From positions 1 to 64,000 of the forward strand of contig NZ_VIRM01000025.1 in assembly GCF_006874475.1 (NCBI RefSeq): DNA of 64,000 nucleotides, written 5' to 3'. The notes beneath the pieces were generated by a model. It was not told the DNA's origin, did no database searches, and worked only from the letters and a program-made list of their open reading frames with translations. This DNA is from Microbispora hainanensis (GTDB lineage Bacteria; Actinomycetota; Actinomycetes; Streptosporangiales; Streptosporangiaceae). A program made the translations under genes and the position numbers. This document shows, piece after piece, positions 43,853-52,074 of this stretch; the stretch's first letter is position 1, and every line of letters starts with the position of its first letter.

Positions 43853-44767
43853 CTAGTCCACAAGCTTGAGGCCCCCCGTGATGAGGTCCTCCCGAAGCGC
43901 TGTCGTCTGCTCCTCCGTGGCGTCCACGAGCGGCGGCCGGACGTATCCCGCGTCCTGGCCCACCAGCTTCAAGGCCGCCTTGACCATGATCGCCCCCTGG
44001 GTGCGCGTCATGATCGCCGAGACCACCGGAAGGAGCTGACGGTGGACGGCCAACGCGTTCTCGACATCACCGGACCGGTAGGAGTCGACCATCGCGGCCA
44101 GCTCCGCGCCCACCACGTGGCCCACCACGCTGACGTACCCGGCCGCGCCGACAGAAAGCCACGGCAGGTTCAGCAGGTCGTCGCCGGAGTAGAAGACGAG
44201 GTCGGTGGAGGCCATCACCTGCGAGCCCGCGAACAGGTCGCCCTTGGCGTCCTTGACGGCGGCGATGCGCGGGTGCTCGGCCAGCCGGAACAGGGTCTCG
44301 ATCGTGATGGGCACCCCGGCTCGGCCCGGGATGTCGTACAGCATCACCGGCAGGCCGGTCGCGTCGGCGACGGCCGTGAAGTGCCGGAGCAGGCCCTCCT
44401 GCGGCGGTTTGTTGTAGTAGGGGGTCACCACCAGGAGACCGTGCGCACCGGCGCGCTCGGCGGCCCTGGCCAGCTCGACGCTGTGCCGCGTGTCGTTGGT
44501 GCCGGCACCGGCCACGACGGTGGCCCGGTCGCCGACGGCCTCGACGACCGCGCGCAGGATCCGGTCCTTCTCCTCGTCGGACGTGGTGGGGGACTCCCCT
44601 GTGGTGCCGCTGACGACCAGGCCGTCGTTGCGCTGCTCGTCCACAAGATAGGCGGCGAGCCGCTGGACACCCTCGTAGTCGACGGCGCCGTCAGAGGTGA
44701 ACGGTGTGACCATCGCGGTCAGCGTGCGGCCGAAGGGGGCGTCGGAGGTTCCGGTAGGCGATGCCAT
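43853..44767 (-). CDS. dapA: 4-hydroxy-tetrahydrodipicolinate synthase
   Basis: 304 residues. GTTGESPTTSDEEK, VVTPYYNKPPQEGLLRHF, YDIPGRAGV (catalytic Tyr) and AAVKDAKGD (Schiff-base Lys) are diagnostic. It condenses pyruvate with aspartate semialdehyde for lysine and diaminopimelate. ATG 44767 follows upstream sequence that lacks family similarity. The rnj gene follows 101 bp downstream. Confidence 0.95.
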   Translation of the reverse strand: MASPTGTSDAPFGRTLTAMVTPFTSDGAVDYEGVQRLAAYLVDEQRNDGLVVSGTTGESPTTSDEEKDRILRAVVEAVGDRATVVAGAGTNDTRHSVELARAAERAGAHGLLVVTPYYNKPPQEGLLRHFTAVADATGLPVMLYDIPGRAGVPITIETLFRLAEHPRIAAVKDAKGDLFAGSQVMASTDLVFYSGDDLLNLPWLSVGAAGYVSVVGHVVGAELAAMVDSYRSGDVENALAVHRQLLPVVSAIMTRTQGAIMVKAALKLVGQDAGYVRPPLVDATEEQTTALREDLITGGLKLVD

Positions 44768-45111
44768 AGACCGAACGGTACCCGGATCCGCTGGAGTGAT
44801 GGACCTCGCCACCCCGTTATGTCCTGTACCGCCCCGTGGGCGGCGCCGACAGCGGAAGAGGCCGCCGATATGTGCTCGGGGGTACACACATCAGCGACCT
44901 CTAACCGAGAATCGCCGCGTCTTACGCGGACGTTACACGCCGCTGGCGAGATTTTTCCGGAAGGCCGTGAACGGCGCCTTCTGCACCTCCTAAGGCTCTT
45001 CGGGGGTCTTCAGGGATCTTCGGGGGGTCCGCGTGGAGTCTTCTGGGGGCTTCGGAGGTCGTCGCGGACCTTCGGGGCGGGTGGCAGGACCCGGCGGAAA
45101 CCGCGACCGGG
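44768..45111. other. 344-bp gap between dapA and a small gene, with degenerate CTTCGGGG repeats
   Basis: No gene supported. From about 44996 to 45080 there are about six copies of a motif close to TCTTCGGGG at irregular spacing. The region should also contain the dapA promoter. Confidence 0.55.
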
Positions 45112-45113
45112 TC
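45088..45113. terminator. Hairpin at the end of the small gene
   Basis: GACCCGGCGG-AAA-CCGC-GA-CCGGGTC forms a long stem with a 2-nt bulge at the 3' end of the minus-strand gene ending at 45112. It probably terminates that transcript. Confidence 0.5.
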
Positions 45114-45432
45114 AGTGGACCTCACCCGAGAGGAGCCTCACCCACAGGTCCTCCATCCGCGCGGCGACGAGCCGCTCGGTCTCGCGGATCTCCACGTTCT
45201 TCCCCCGGATCGTCCGCCGGATGAAGAACACGCCGCCCGCCGAGCACAGCTCGTAGATCGTCGGCTTGCACTCACACGTGTGGCGGCGCACCCGTACGCG
45301 ATCGCTGCGATTGGTGGGCTTCATCCACTTGATCCGCTTGTGCCCGTCTCGCGGAGGGCTGGCATGGATACCGTGATAGGGCGGCGGGAGGGGAATATCA
45401 GCACCTGGCCGCTTAGCGGCACAATCACCCAT
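45112..45432 (-). CDS. Small conserved-type protein with a CEC motif
   Basis: 106 residues. ATG 45432 follows GAAAGGG; a GTG at 45447 is also possible. The C-terminal half RRHTCECKPTIYELC-AGG, VFFIRRTIRG and MEDLWVRLLSGEVH looks like a folded domain, while the N-terminus is Pro/Arg-rich. Three cysteines could bind metal. I do not recognise a function. It is divergent from the GntR/UTRA gene, with a 113-bp gap, so it could be that regulator's target. Confidence 0.6.
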   Translation of the reverse strand: MGDCAAKRPGADIPLPPPYHGIHASPPRDGHKRIKWMKPTNRSDRVRVRRHTCECKPTIYELCSAGGVFFIRRTIRGKNVEIRETERLVAARMEDLWVRLLSGEVH

Positions 45433-45545
45433 TAGCAGCCCTTTCACCAGGCAAAGTTGGAGTCACAGGCCATCCCCGTCACTCTCGGTCGCCCGGCGAA
45501 TACGCCAAGATTTGGAGGACCCGTCACCCCCTCAGGGATGGATTG

Positions 45546-46283
45546 ATGGCAAACTCTGATCCGGTCTACCTGCGCGTAGTCGAGGACATTCGCCGCCAGA
45601 TCGTCGACGGCACGCTCCCCCCGGGCGCACCGATCCCCTCGCGGCACCAGATCACCCGGAAATACAGCGTCGGAGAGACGGCCGCCCGCCACGCGCTGCG
45701 CGTGCTCGCCCAGGAGGGCCTCATCATCGGCCGGGTGGGCTCCGGCCACCGGGTGCGGGAGAAACCGATCCTGCTCCCGCTCCACCGCAGCCGCTATCCC
45801 GAACCGCACGCCGCCTTCGCGAGCGACATGCAGGCGGGCGGCCGACAACCCAGCTGGAGCTGGCGCAGCGAGCTCGCCGACGCTCCTCCCGACATCGCCC
45901 GTCGGCTGCGCATCGGGGAATGCAGCCCGGTGATCAGAACCCGCTACGTCTTCCGCGGGGACGGCCGCCCGGTGCAGTTGCTCACCTCGTACGAACCGGT
46001 CGAGCCCGGGCAGAGCCAGGCGCCCGAGGAGGGCACGTACGAACGCAGGAGCGCGGCCTTCCGGCTCGCGGCGAGCGGCCTGCCCGTCACGGAGATCAGC
46101 GAGACCGTGCTCATCCGTGTCCCCCAGCCGACCGAGAGCGACCTGCTGGAGCTGCCCGCCGGCGTCCAGGTGCTCCAGATCGAGCGCACGTACTGGACCG
46201 GGGAGCGCCCGGTCGAGACCAGCGACGCCGTGGTTCCCGGCGACAGATTCCGGCTGGTCTACGGCATTCCCAGCCCCCTCTGA
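45546..46283 (+). CDS. GntR family regulator with UTRA domain (HutC type)
   Basis: 245 residues. N-terminal winged helix (YLRVVEDIRRQIVDGTLPPG, KYSVGETAARHALRVLAQEG) and a UTRA ligand-binding domain (IRTRYVFRGDGRPVQLLTSY). ATG 45546 is preceded by a TTG codon in frame. HutC/GntR proteins respond to small metabolites or antibiotics. Divergent from the small protein gene and 52 bp upstream of radC. Confidence 0.88.
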   Translation: MANSDPVYLRVVEDIRRQIVDGTLPPGAPIPSRHQITRKYSVGETAARHALRVLAQEGLIIGRVGSGHRVREKPILLPLHRSRYPEPHAAFASDMQAGGRQPSWSWRSELADAPPDIARRLRIGECSPVIRTRYVFRGDGRPVQLLTSYEPVEPGQSQAPEEGTYERRSAAFRLAASGLPVTEISETVLIRVPQPTESDLLELPAGVQVLQIERTYWTGERPVETSDAVVPGDRFRLVYGIPSPL

Positions 46284-46297
46284 CTGTCGGTGCCCAC

Positions 46298-46327
46298 TGG
46301 TACAACCAATCCGGATCCCCCATCCGG
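46298..46327 (+). promoter_or_regulatory. GntR-like operator and RBS-occluding stem upstream of radC
   Basis: TGGT-ACA-ACCA (46298-46308) resembles a FadR/GntR half-site pair, and CCGGAT-CCCCC-ATCCGG (46311-46327) forms a stem whose right arm reaches the GGAGG ribosome site of radC. Both are only 15 to 40 nt after the GntR stop codon. Confidence 0.45.
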
Positions 46328-46335
46328 AGGTGCCG

Positions 46336-46998
46336 ATGCGCGTCAAGGACATGCCCCTGGCCGACCAGCCGCGTGAGCGGCTGCTGGCGTCGGGAGCCGC
46401 CGCGCTCGCCGACAGGGAGTTGCTCGCCCTGCTGCTCGGCTCGGGCAGCAGGGGCGTGAGCGCCGTCGAACTCGCCTCCCAGCTCATCGCCCACTGCGGC
46501 GATCTCGGGGAGCTTGCCCGCTCCGAGGCCCACCGGCTGCTCGCCGTCCCAGGCGTGGGCCCCGCCAAGGCCGCCCGCGTGGCGGCCGCGTTCCATCTCG
46601 TACGGCGGGCCCAGGCGGAGCCGGAGCGAAGCCGGATCACCTGCTCGGCCGACATCGCTTCGGCTGCCGCTCCCCTGCTGCACGGACAGCCGCGCGAGCG
46701 GCTCGTCGTGGTCGTATGCGACGGCCGCGGCGCGGTGCTGCGCCGGACCGTGGTCACCGAGGGCGGCAGCGACCACACGCCCGCACCCGTCCGCGACATC
46801 GTCACGACCGTCCTCCTCTCCGGCGGAGCCGCGTTCGGCCTCGCCCACAACCACCCGAGCGGATCGCTCGACCCCAGCCCCGCCGACGTCGAGGTCACGG
46901 CCCGCCTCCACGAGGCCGCCGACACCGTCGGCCTCCGCTTCCTCGACCACGTGATCGTCACCGACACCGCCTGGCGCCGCGTCCCGCCGGAGGAGTAG
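46336..46998 (+). CDS. radC: RadC family JAB-domain protein
   Basis: 220 residues. N-terminal helix-hairpin-helix region (LLAVPGVGPAKAARVAAAF) and a C-terminal JAB/MPN metalloprotease-like domain with AHNHPSGSLDPSPADVEVT, which supplies the zinc ligands. The name comes from a mistaken DNA-repair phenotype; the real role is unclear, possibly in DNA transfer or processing. ATG 46336 follows GGAGG. Confidence 0.9.
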   Translation: MRVKDMPLADQPRERLLASGAAALADRELLALLLGSGSRGVSAVELASQLIAHCGDLGELARSEAHRLLAVPGVGPAKAARVAAAFHLVRRAQAEPERSRITCSADIASAAAPLLHGQPRERLVVVVCDGRGAVLRRTVVTEGGSDHTPAPVRDIVTTVLLSGGAAFGLAHNHPSGSLDPSPADVEVTARLHEAADTVGLRFLDHVIVTDTAWRRVPPEE

Positions 46999-47085
46999 CA
47001 GGATGGATACTATAAGTTCTGCCGTTACCACCGGTCTACTCGCCCGTATCTGCCGGTTTCTTAAGCTGTACTATTTTGTGCGAGA

Positions 47086-47592
47086 ATGTCTGTTTCGGTC
47101 TATGGTTTGATCGTGCTCGACCGAGATGGACCTGTACCTGTCTACAAGCAGATTGCCGAGATCCTCCGCGAACGCATCGACAGCGGCGAGCTGGCCCCCG
47201 GCAATCCGATGCCGAGCGAGGCGCAACTCGAGGCCGAATACGGCATAGCGAGGACGACGGCACGCCGGGTCGCTCGGGAGCTACGCGAGCAGGGTCTCGT
47301 CTACACGGTTCAGGGCGAGGGCACATTCGTGGGCGATCAGGCCGCTCCGCGCGTGCGTCGAAAGAAGCCCCTCTACCAAGAGATCGCCGAAGAGGTCGCA
47401 CAGCGCATCCGCCGGCAGGAGTTCAAGCCGAACCGCGCCATCCCCAGCGAGAAGGCGCTCATGGAGCAGTACGGCGTGGCCAAGGTGACCGTGCGGCTGG
47501 CCGTCGGATTCCTCCGGGATCACGGCTACGTCTTCACCGTCCCCCACCGCGGCACTTATGTGTCATCTCCGGATAACTGGCCGCAGGACTGA
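47086..47592 (+). CDS. Tandem double GntR-type winged-helix protein, copy 1
   Basis: 168 residues made almost entirely of two GntR winged helices: VPVYKQIAEILRERIDSGEL..ARTTARRVARELREQGLVYTV (about residues 17-80) and PLYQEIAEEVAQRIRRQEF..VTVRLAVGFLRDHGYVFTV (about residues 94-160), each ending in GTF/GTYV. There is no FCD, UTRA or other effector domain. TACTAT at 47069-47074 would give a leader of only a few bases. It may bind DNA as an internal pseudo-dimer. A paralogue follows at 47648. Confidence 0.75.
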   Translation: MSVSVYGLIVLDRDGPVPVYKQIAEILRERIDSGELAPGNPMPSEAQLEAEYGIARTTARRVARELREQGLVYTVQGEGTFVGDQAAPRVRRKKPLYQEIAEEVAQRIRRQEFKPNRAIPSEKALMEQYGVAKVTVRLAVGFLRDHGYVFTVPHRGTYVSSPDNWPQD

Positions 47593-47647
47593 CCCGCGAC
47601 TCAAGAAAACGCGTCGCACAGGGACGGCCGGCTCCTAACGTGGTGGC

Positions 47648-48142
47648 GTGCTTGACCACGACGGCGACACGCATCTCTACCTTCAGGTGAGCGAGATCCT
47701 GCGTGGGCGGATCGAAGACCTCGCGCCCGGCTCGCCGATCCCCAGCGAGGCGGCCGTTCAGCGCGAGTTCGGGGTCGCGCGGACAACCGCACGCCGGGCC
47801 CTGCGGCTGCCTCGGGATGAGGGTCTCGTATACACGGTCCACGGCCGGGGCACGTTCGCCGGCAACTCCGACGTCGACACTGCGGCGGCACCTCGCTCGA
47901 CCCCTGCTTACCGGCAGATCGCCCATGAAATCGTCGAGCTGATACGACAGGGCAGCCTGGCGCCCCGCCGTCCGATACCCAGCGAGGCGACCCTGGTGCA
48001 ACGACATGGCGTGGCCCGCGAAACCGTGCGACGGGCCATGGCCGTACTTCGAGAGGAAGGGTGGGTCTACACCGTTCCCCAGCGCGGAACCTATGTGTCC
48101 CCACCTGAGAGCCGGCCCAGCCAACCCGGCGACGTCAACTGA
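47648..48142 (+). CDS. Tandem double GntR-type winged-helix protein, copy 2
   Basis: 164 residues from GTG 47648. Two winged helices in the same order as copy 1: HLYLQVSEILRGRIEDLAPG and ARTTARRALRLPRDEGLVYT, then PAYRQIAHEIVELIRQGSL and ARETVRRAMAVLREEGWVYT with RGTYVSPP. Each N-domain resembles the other gene's N-domain, and likewise C with C, so an internal duplication came before the gene duplication. No effector domain. Same strand, 55 bp after copy 1. Confidence 0.72.
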   Translation: MLDHDGDTHLYLQVSEILRGRIEDLAPGSPIPSEAAVQREFGVARTTARRALRLPRDEGLVYTVHGRGTFAGNSDVDTAAAPRSTPAYRQIAHEIVELIRQGSLAPRRPIPSEATLVQRHGVARETVRRAMAVLREEGWVYTVPQRGTYVSPPESRPSQPGDVN

Positions 48143-48402
48143 GAGCTCAAGCGGCCCCGGCACCGTCGCATCGACACGTGATCCGCAGGTCCTCCGCGCG
48201 CGCCTGGTCCACGTCCCGCCGCAGCATCCGCAGCCGGGCTACGTACGGGTCAGGACGACATCCGCGCGCATCCTCGGGCATGAGGGGAGTCGTCCGGCCG
48301 GCCGTGTTCTCCGGCTGCCGCCGTCGAAGGACCGCCCGCGCGGGCCGCACACCCGTCTGCGTACGTGTGCGGCCAACCACGGGCGGATGCCGCGAACGGC
48401 CT

Positions 48403-49077
48403 GTGCCTGCGAGGCTCCGGGCCATACGCAGGCGAACGGCATGGGTGGTCTTCATCGTCGCGGTCATCGCGACCTCGGTGCTCGTCTATCCCTACGCGGG
48501 CCTCGATATCGACGACAGCCGCCTCGACGTGCGCGACAGCCTGCACTACTACGTTCTGGTCGGTCACATCTGGACCGCCGCGGTCGCGCTGGTGCTCGGC
48601 TCCCTGCAGTTCATGCCCAAGGTGCGGGCGCGCAGGCGAGTCCACCGGGCGCTCGGCCGGGCCTATCTCCTCGCCGGGGTGCTGCCGTCCGCGCTGGCCA
48701 CGATCACGGTCGCGCTGTGGTCGGGCCGCCTCGTGACGCAGATCGGCCTCACGACGGCGGCCGTCCTGTGGCTGCTCACCGGCGGCCTCGCCTATCGGGC
48801 CGCCCGCGAGCGCGACTTCGGCAGTCACCGCGACTGGATGATGCGCAACTACGCCCTGACGTTCCTCGCCGTCACCGCGCGCGTCCTCGTTCCCCTGCTC
48901 CTGGTGGTGCAGGTCCCCTTCCGCGGAGCCGAAGCGATGGGAGAGCTCGCGAACTCGATGATCCCGGTCGGCCAGACGCTGGGCTGGGTCGTCAACCTGA
49001 TCGTGGCCGAGACCGTCATCAGGCGGCGCCGCGCGGGCTATGCCTGGCCGGTCAGCACACGGGCCGGCCGGTCATAG
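48403..49077 (+). CDS. DUF2306-type membrane protein
   Basis: 224 residues from GTG 48403; the start is uncertain because longer in-frame forms add an Arg-rich non-family N-terminus. Six or so membrane helices with VLVGHIWTAAVALVLGSLQF, VHRALGRAYLLAGVLPSALA and HRDWMMRNYALTF, the DUF2306 landmarks with conserved histidines. Function unknown. The 260 bp before it hold no recognisable gene. Confidence 0.7.
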   Translation: MPARLRAIRRRTAWVVFIVAVIATSVLVYPYAGLDIDDSRLDVRDSLHYYVLVGHIWTAAVALVLGSLQFMPKVRARRRVHRALGRAYLLAGVLPSALATITVALWSGRLVTQIGLTTAAVLWLLTGGLAYRAARERDFGSHRDWMMRNYALTFLAVTARVLVPLLLVVQVPFRGAEAMGELANSMIPVGQTLGWVVNLIVAETVIRRRRAGYAWPVSTRAGRS

Positions 49078-49176
49078 ACCAGCGAGGCGTCAAGGCGGTG
49101 TTGCGGAGCCGCCGGGCCCCGGCAATTATTTCCCCTCATTCCTGGTTGGTCTTGGATAAAGAGGAGGAAGATCATC

Positions 49177-50208
49177 ATGCCGGTGCCCACACAACCACTG
49201 CGCAAGCTGGGTTTTCTGACCATCGGGCTGTTCGACGGGGACGACCCGCGCCCGGGACACGAGTCGACTCTGCGGATCATCGAGCTGGGCGAGCGGCTCG
49301 GTTTCGACAGCGCCTGGGTGCGGCACCGCCATCTGCAGTACGGCATCTCCTCCCCCGTCGCCATCCTGGCGGCGGCCTCCCAGCGCACCACCCGCATCGA
49401 GCTGGGGACGGCGGTCACCCCCCTCGGCTGGGAGAACCCGCTGCGGCTCGCCGAAGACCTGGCCACGGTGGACATCCTGTCCGGGGGCCGGCTCAACCCG
49501 GGCGTCAGCGTCGGGCCGCCGATGCACTACGACCAGGTCAAGGACGCGCTCCACCCCGACACCGCCGACCTGGAGGACTTCGGTTACGAGCGAGTGCGCC
49601 GGCTGCTGTCCTTCGTACGCGGCGAGCCGGTCACCGATTTCAGCGGCACCGAGGGGTTCGAGGTCTTCTCCGACCGGGTCCAGCCGCACTCGCCGGGGCT
49701 GGGCGATCGCATGTGGTACGGCGGCGCCAGCCTCCGCTCGGCCCGATGGGCGGGCGAACACGGCATGAACTTCCTGACCAGCAGCGTCGTCAAGGCGGAG
49801 GAGTCGGAGGACTTCGCCGAGATCCAGCTCTCCCACATTCGGGAGTTCCGCGACCGCCACCCCCAGGGCCAGAAGGGCCGCGTCTCCCAGGGGCTGGTCG
49901 TCATCCCCACCGACACGGCGACGCCGGAGCAGCGGGCCAAATACGAGGAGTACGCCGCCAAGCGAGCGCCCCGCACCGCCACACCGCAGGGACCGGCCCG
50001 CATGATGTTCGCGCCCGACCTCGTGGGCAGCTCCGCCGAGATCGCCGAGCGACTGTACGCGCACGCCGCCTTCCGGGAGATCGACGAGGTCGCGTTCGCG
50101 CTGCCGTTCACCTTCGACCACGAGGACTACGTGCAGACTCCTCACCGATATCGCCACGAGGCTGGGGCCCGAACTCGGCTGGCGACCCACGACAGGGTCG
50201 GACGGTGA
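49177..50208 (+). CDS. LLM-class flavin-dependent oxidoreductase (frameshifted C-terminus)
   Basis: 343 residues as read. The luciferase-like barrel is clear: LGFLTIGLFDG, RLGFDSAWVRHRH, LGTAVTPLGWENPLRLAEDL and DILSGGRLNPGVSVG. AGGAGG precedes ATG 49177. From about 50137 the product becomes Arg/His-rich and unlike the family; the frame one base over reads LLTDIATRLGPELGWRP, the expected helical tail, and stops at 50230. A one-base insertion near 50137 fits. Whether the loss is real or a sequencing error is open. Substrate unknown. Confidence 0.78.
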   Translation: MPVPTQPLRKLGFLTIGLFDGDDPRPGHESTLRIIELGERLGFDSAWVRHRHLQYGISSPVAILAAASQRTTRIELGTAVTPLGWENPLRLAEDLATVDILSGGRLNPGVSVGPPMHYDQVKDALHPDTADLEDFGYERVRRLLSFVRGEPVTDFSGTEGFEVFSDRVQPHSPGLGDRMWYGGASLRSARWAGEHGMNFLTSSVVKAEESEDFAEIQLSHIREFRDRHPQGQKGRVSQGLVVIPTDTATPEQRAKYEEYAAKRAPRTATPQGPARMMFAPDLVGSSAEIAERLYAHAAFREIDEVAFALPFTFDHEDYVQTPHRYRHEAGARTRLATHDRVGR

Positions 50209-50306
50209 GGCTCCTCCGGTCGTGGGGTGAGGTGGTCGTCCGCTTCGCCACGGCTGTTTCGGCGTCCCGAGCCTCGACGTGCTCCTGTCCGTAGCCATGG
50301 AACGGC

Positions 50307-50930
50307 TCAGTTGATAAGGGCCAACGCCTTGTCGCTCAGGCCGGCCGGGGCGGTCTTCGGGCTGCCGGCGTCGAAGGGAGGGCGCGGGTCGTACTCGATC
50401 GCGAGCTGCACGGTCTGCGCCGTCTCCTCGTCGTGCGTCGCGGCCAGCAGGCTCAGGGCCATGTCGATGCCGGAGGACACTCCCGCCGCCGTCACGATCT
50501 TGCCGTCGACGACCACGCGCTCGCTGACCGGTTCGGCGCCGAACCCGGCGAGCTGGTCGAGCCATCCCCAATGGGTCGTCGCCCTACGGCCCTTCAGCAG
50601 CCCCGCCGCGCCCAGCAGGAACGAGCCGCTGCACACCGAGGTCGTCCACCGGGTGCCCTCGTGGGCCCGTGCGATCCAGCTCAGCAACTCCGTGTCGGAC
50701 AGTGCCTCGATCGTCCCCGGCCCTCCCGGCACGACGACCACGTCCGGCGCGGGCAGGTCGCCGTACGACGCGGTGGCCGCGAGGCTGAGGCTTCCCCGGT
50801 CGTCGAGCACGGGCCCGGGCTCGGCCGCGACGAACGTGACCGTGCAGCCCGGCGCGAAGGCGAGCACCGTGTAAGGCCCGACGGCGTCGAGCGCGGTGAA
50901 CCGGGGATAGAGGGGGATCGCGATGTTCAT
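50307..50930 (-). CDS. DJ-1/PfpI family protein (isocyanide hydratase-like)
   Basis: 207 residues of the class I glutamine-amidotransferase-like fold with the nucleophile elbow TSVCSGSFLLGAAGLL and ATTHWGWLDQL, plus DVVVVPGGPGTIEAL. Members include isocyanide hydratases and protein deglycases. ATG 50930 overlaps the stop of the GlxA gene (ATGA), so it is translationally coupled to a regulator bearing the same type of domain. Confidence 0.85.
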   Translation of the reverse strand: MNIAIPLYPRFTALDAVGPYTVLAFAPGCTVTFVAAEPGPVLDDRGSLSLAATASYGDLPAPDVVVVPGGPGTIEALSDTELLSWIARAHEGTRWTTSVCSGSFLLGAAGLLKGRRATTHWGWLDQLAGFGAEPVSERVVVDGKIVTAAGVSSGIDMALSLLAATHDEETAQTVQLAIEYDPRPPFDAGSPKTAPAGLSDKALALIN

Positions 50931-51901
50931 GATCTGCTGCTTTCCTTCGACCGGAACCGGCGGCGGTAGTCGCCGGGTGAGACGCGCCAATGGCGGCGGA
51001 AGACCCGATAGAGGGTCTCGGGGACGCCGAGTCCCGACTCCCTGGCCACCCGGTCCAGGGGATGAGCGGTGGTCTCCAGCAGCCGCCGGGCGGCGTCGGC
51101 CCTGCTGCGTTCGACGTACCTGCCGGGTGAGACCCCGGTCTGCTCGGTGAAGACGCGGGAGAAGTGCCGCTCGCTCATCCCGGCCCGCCGGGCGAGCGCG
51201 GGCACGCTCAGGTCCTCTGCCGGGTTGGCGTCGATGAACGCCTGGATCTCGCGCAGCGGCTCGGCACGTGGGACGGCGGCCCGCATGGGGGCGCTGAACT
51301 GGCTCTGCCCGCCGGGACGGTGCAGGTACACCACGAGCCCGCGGGCGACGTTCCGGGCGATCGTGTGGCCGTGGTCGTCGGCCACGAGCGCCAGGGCGAG
51401 ATCCACGCCCGAGCTGACCCCGGCCGAGGTCCAGACGTTCCCGTCGCGGATGTAGATGGGATCGGCGTCCACCTCGACGTCCGGGTAGCGGTCGGCCAGC
51501 TCACCGGCGACCAGCCAGTGGGTGGTCGCGCGCCTGCCGTCGAGCAGCCCGGCCTCCGCGAGGAGAAAGCTGCCGTTGCAGACGGACGCGACGCGCCGGG
51601 CCCCGGCCGCCAGCCGGGTGATGCCCGCGACCAGCTCGCGATCGCACAGGTGCTCCGGCATCGACAGCCCGCCCACGACCAGCAGCGTGTCGATCGGCCC
51701 CGCGACCTCGCCCAGCGGGGTCTCCGCGAGGGTCGTGATCCCGTTCTGAGCGGGTACGGCCCCGGCTCGCACGGCCGTCACCTCAAGCCGATAGCCGCCC
51801 TCCGGCACGAGCAGGTTGGCCGTGGTGAAGACGTCGGCCGGCCCGGCGAGGTCGAACATCTGGAAGCCATCGAAGATCACGATGACCACGCGTCGCTGCA
51901 T
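50927..51901 (-). CDS. GlxA family transcriptional regulator (DJ-1 domain plus AraC HTH)
   Basis: 324 residues. N-terminal DJ-1/PfpI-like domain (FDGFQMFDLAGPADVF, SVCNGSFLLAEAGLLDGRRA) without evident enzyme use, and a C-terminal AraC domain (LARRAGMSERHFSRVFTEQT, LGVPETLYRVFRRHW). GlxA-type activators respond to small molecules bound in the DJ-1 domain. The coupled downstream gene encodes a stand-alone DJ-1 protein, which is probably its target or sensor partner. Confidence 0.9.
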   Translation of the reverse strand: MQRRVVIVIFDGFQMFDLAGPADVFTTANLLVPEGGYRLEVTAVRAGAVPAQNGITTLAETPLGEVAGPIDTLLVVGGLSMPEHLCDRELVAGITRLAAGARRVASVCNGSFLLAEAGLLDGRRATTHWLVAGELADRYPDVEVDADPIYIRDGNVWTSAGVSSGVDLALALVADDHGHTIARNVARGLVVYLHRPGGQSQFSAPMRAAVPRAEPLREIQAFIDANPAEDLSVPALARRAGMSERHFSRVFTEQTGVSPGRYVERSRADAARRLLETTAHPLDRVARESGLGVPETLYRVFRRHWRVSPGDYRRRFRSKESSRS

Positions 51902-52074
51902 GCCTCAATGCTTGCGACCAGCGCTGAATGGCGTCAACGACACGGATATTGCACATCAGGCCATAACCAGAAGCGTCATCCCCGGCCGGACACCTGGCTA
52001 CAAAGTGGCGTTAGATTTGAACCAGGCTTTGCGGCGCCGCCGGGAGTCGGGGCGCCGAGGAGGTGGCCGGGACG

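Noticed and set aside
47086-48142. Integrative element around radC and the double GntR genes
   Set aside because: No integrase, excisionase, replication gene, tRNA target or attachment repeat was seen.
50130-50230. Programmed frameshift in the LLM gene
   Set aside because: No slippery heptamer or downstream pseudoknot was evident; a simple insertion is more likely.
48006-50294. A 762-codon plus-strand frame across several genes
   Set aside because: It overlaps the DUF2306 and LLM genes in another frame and has no recognisable domain.
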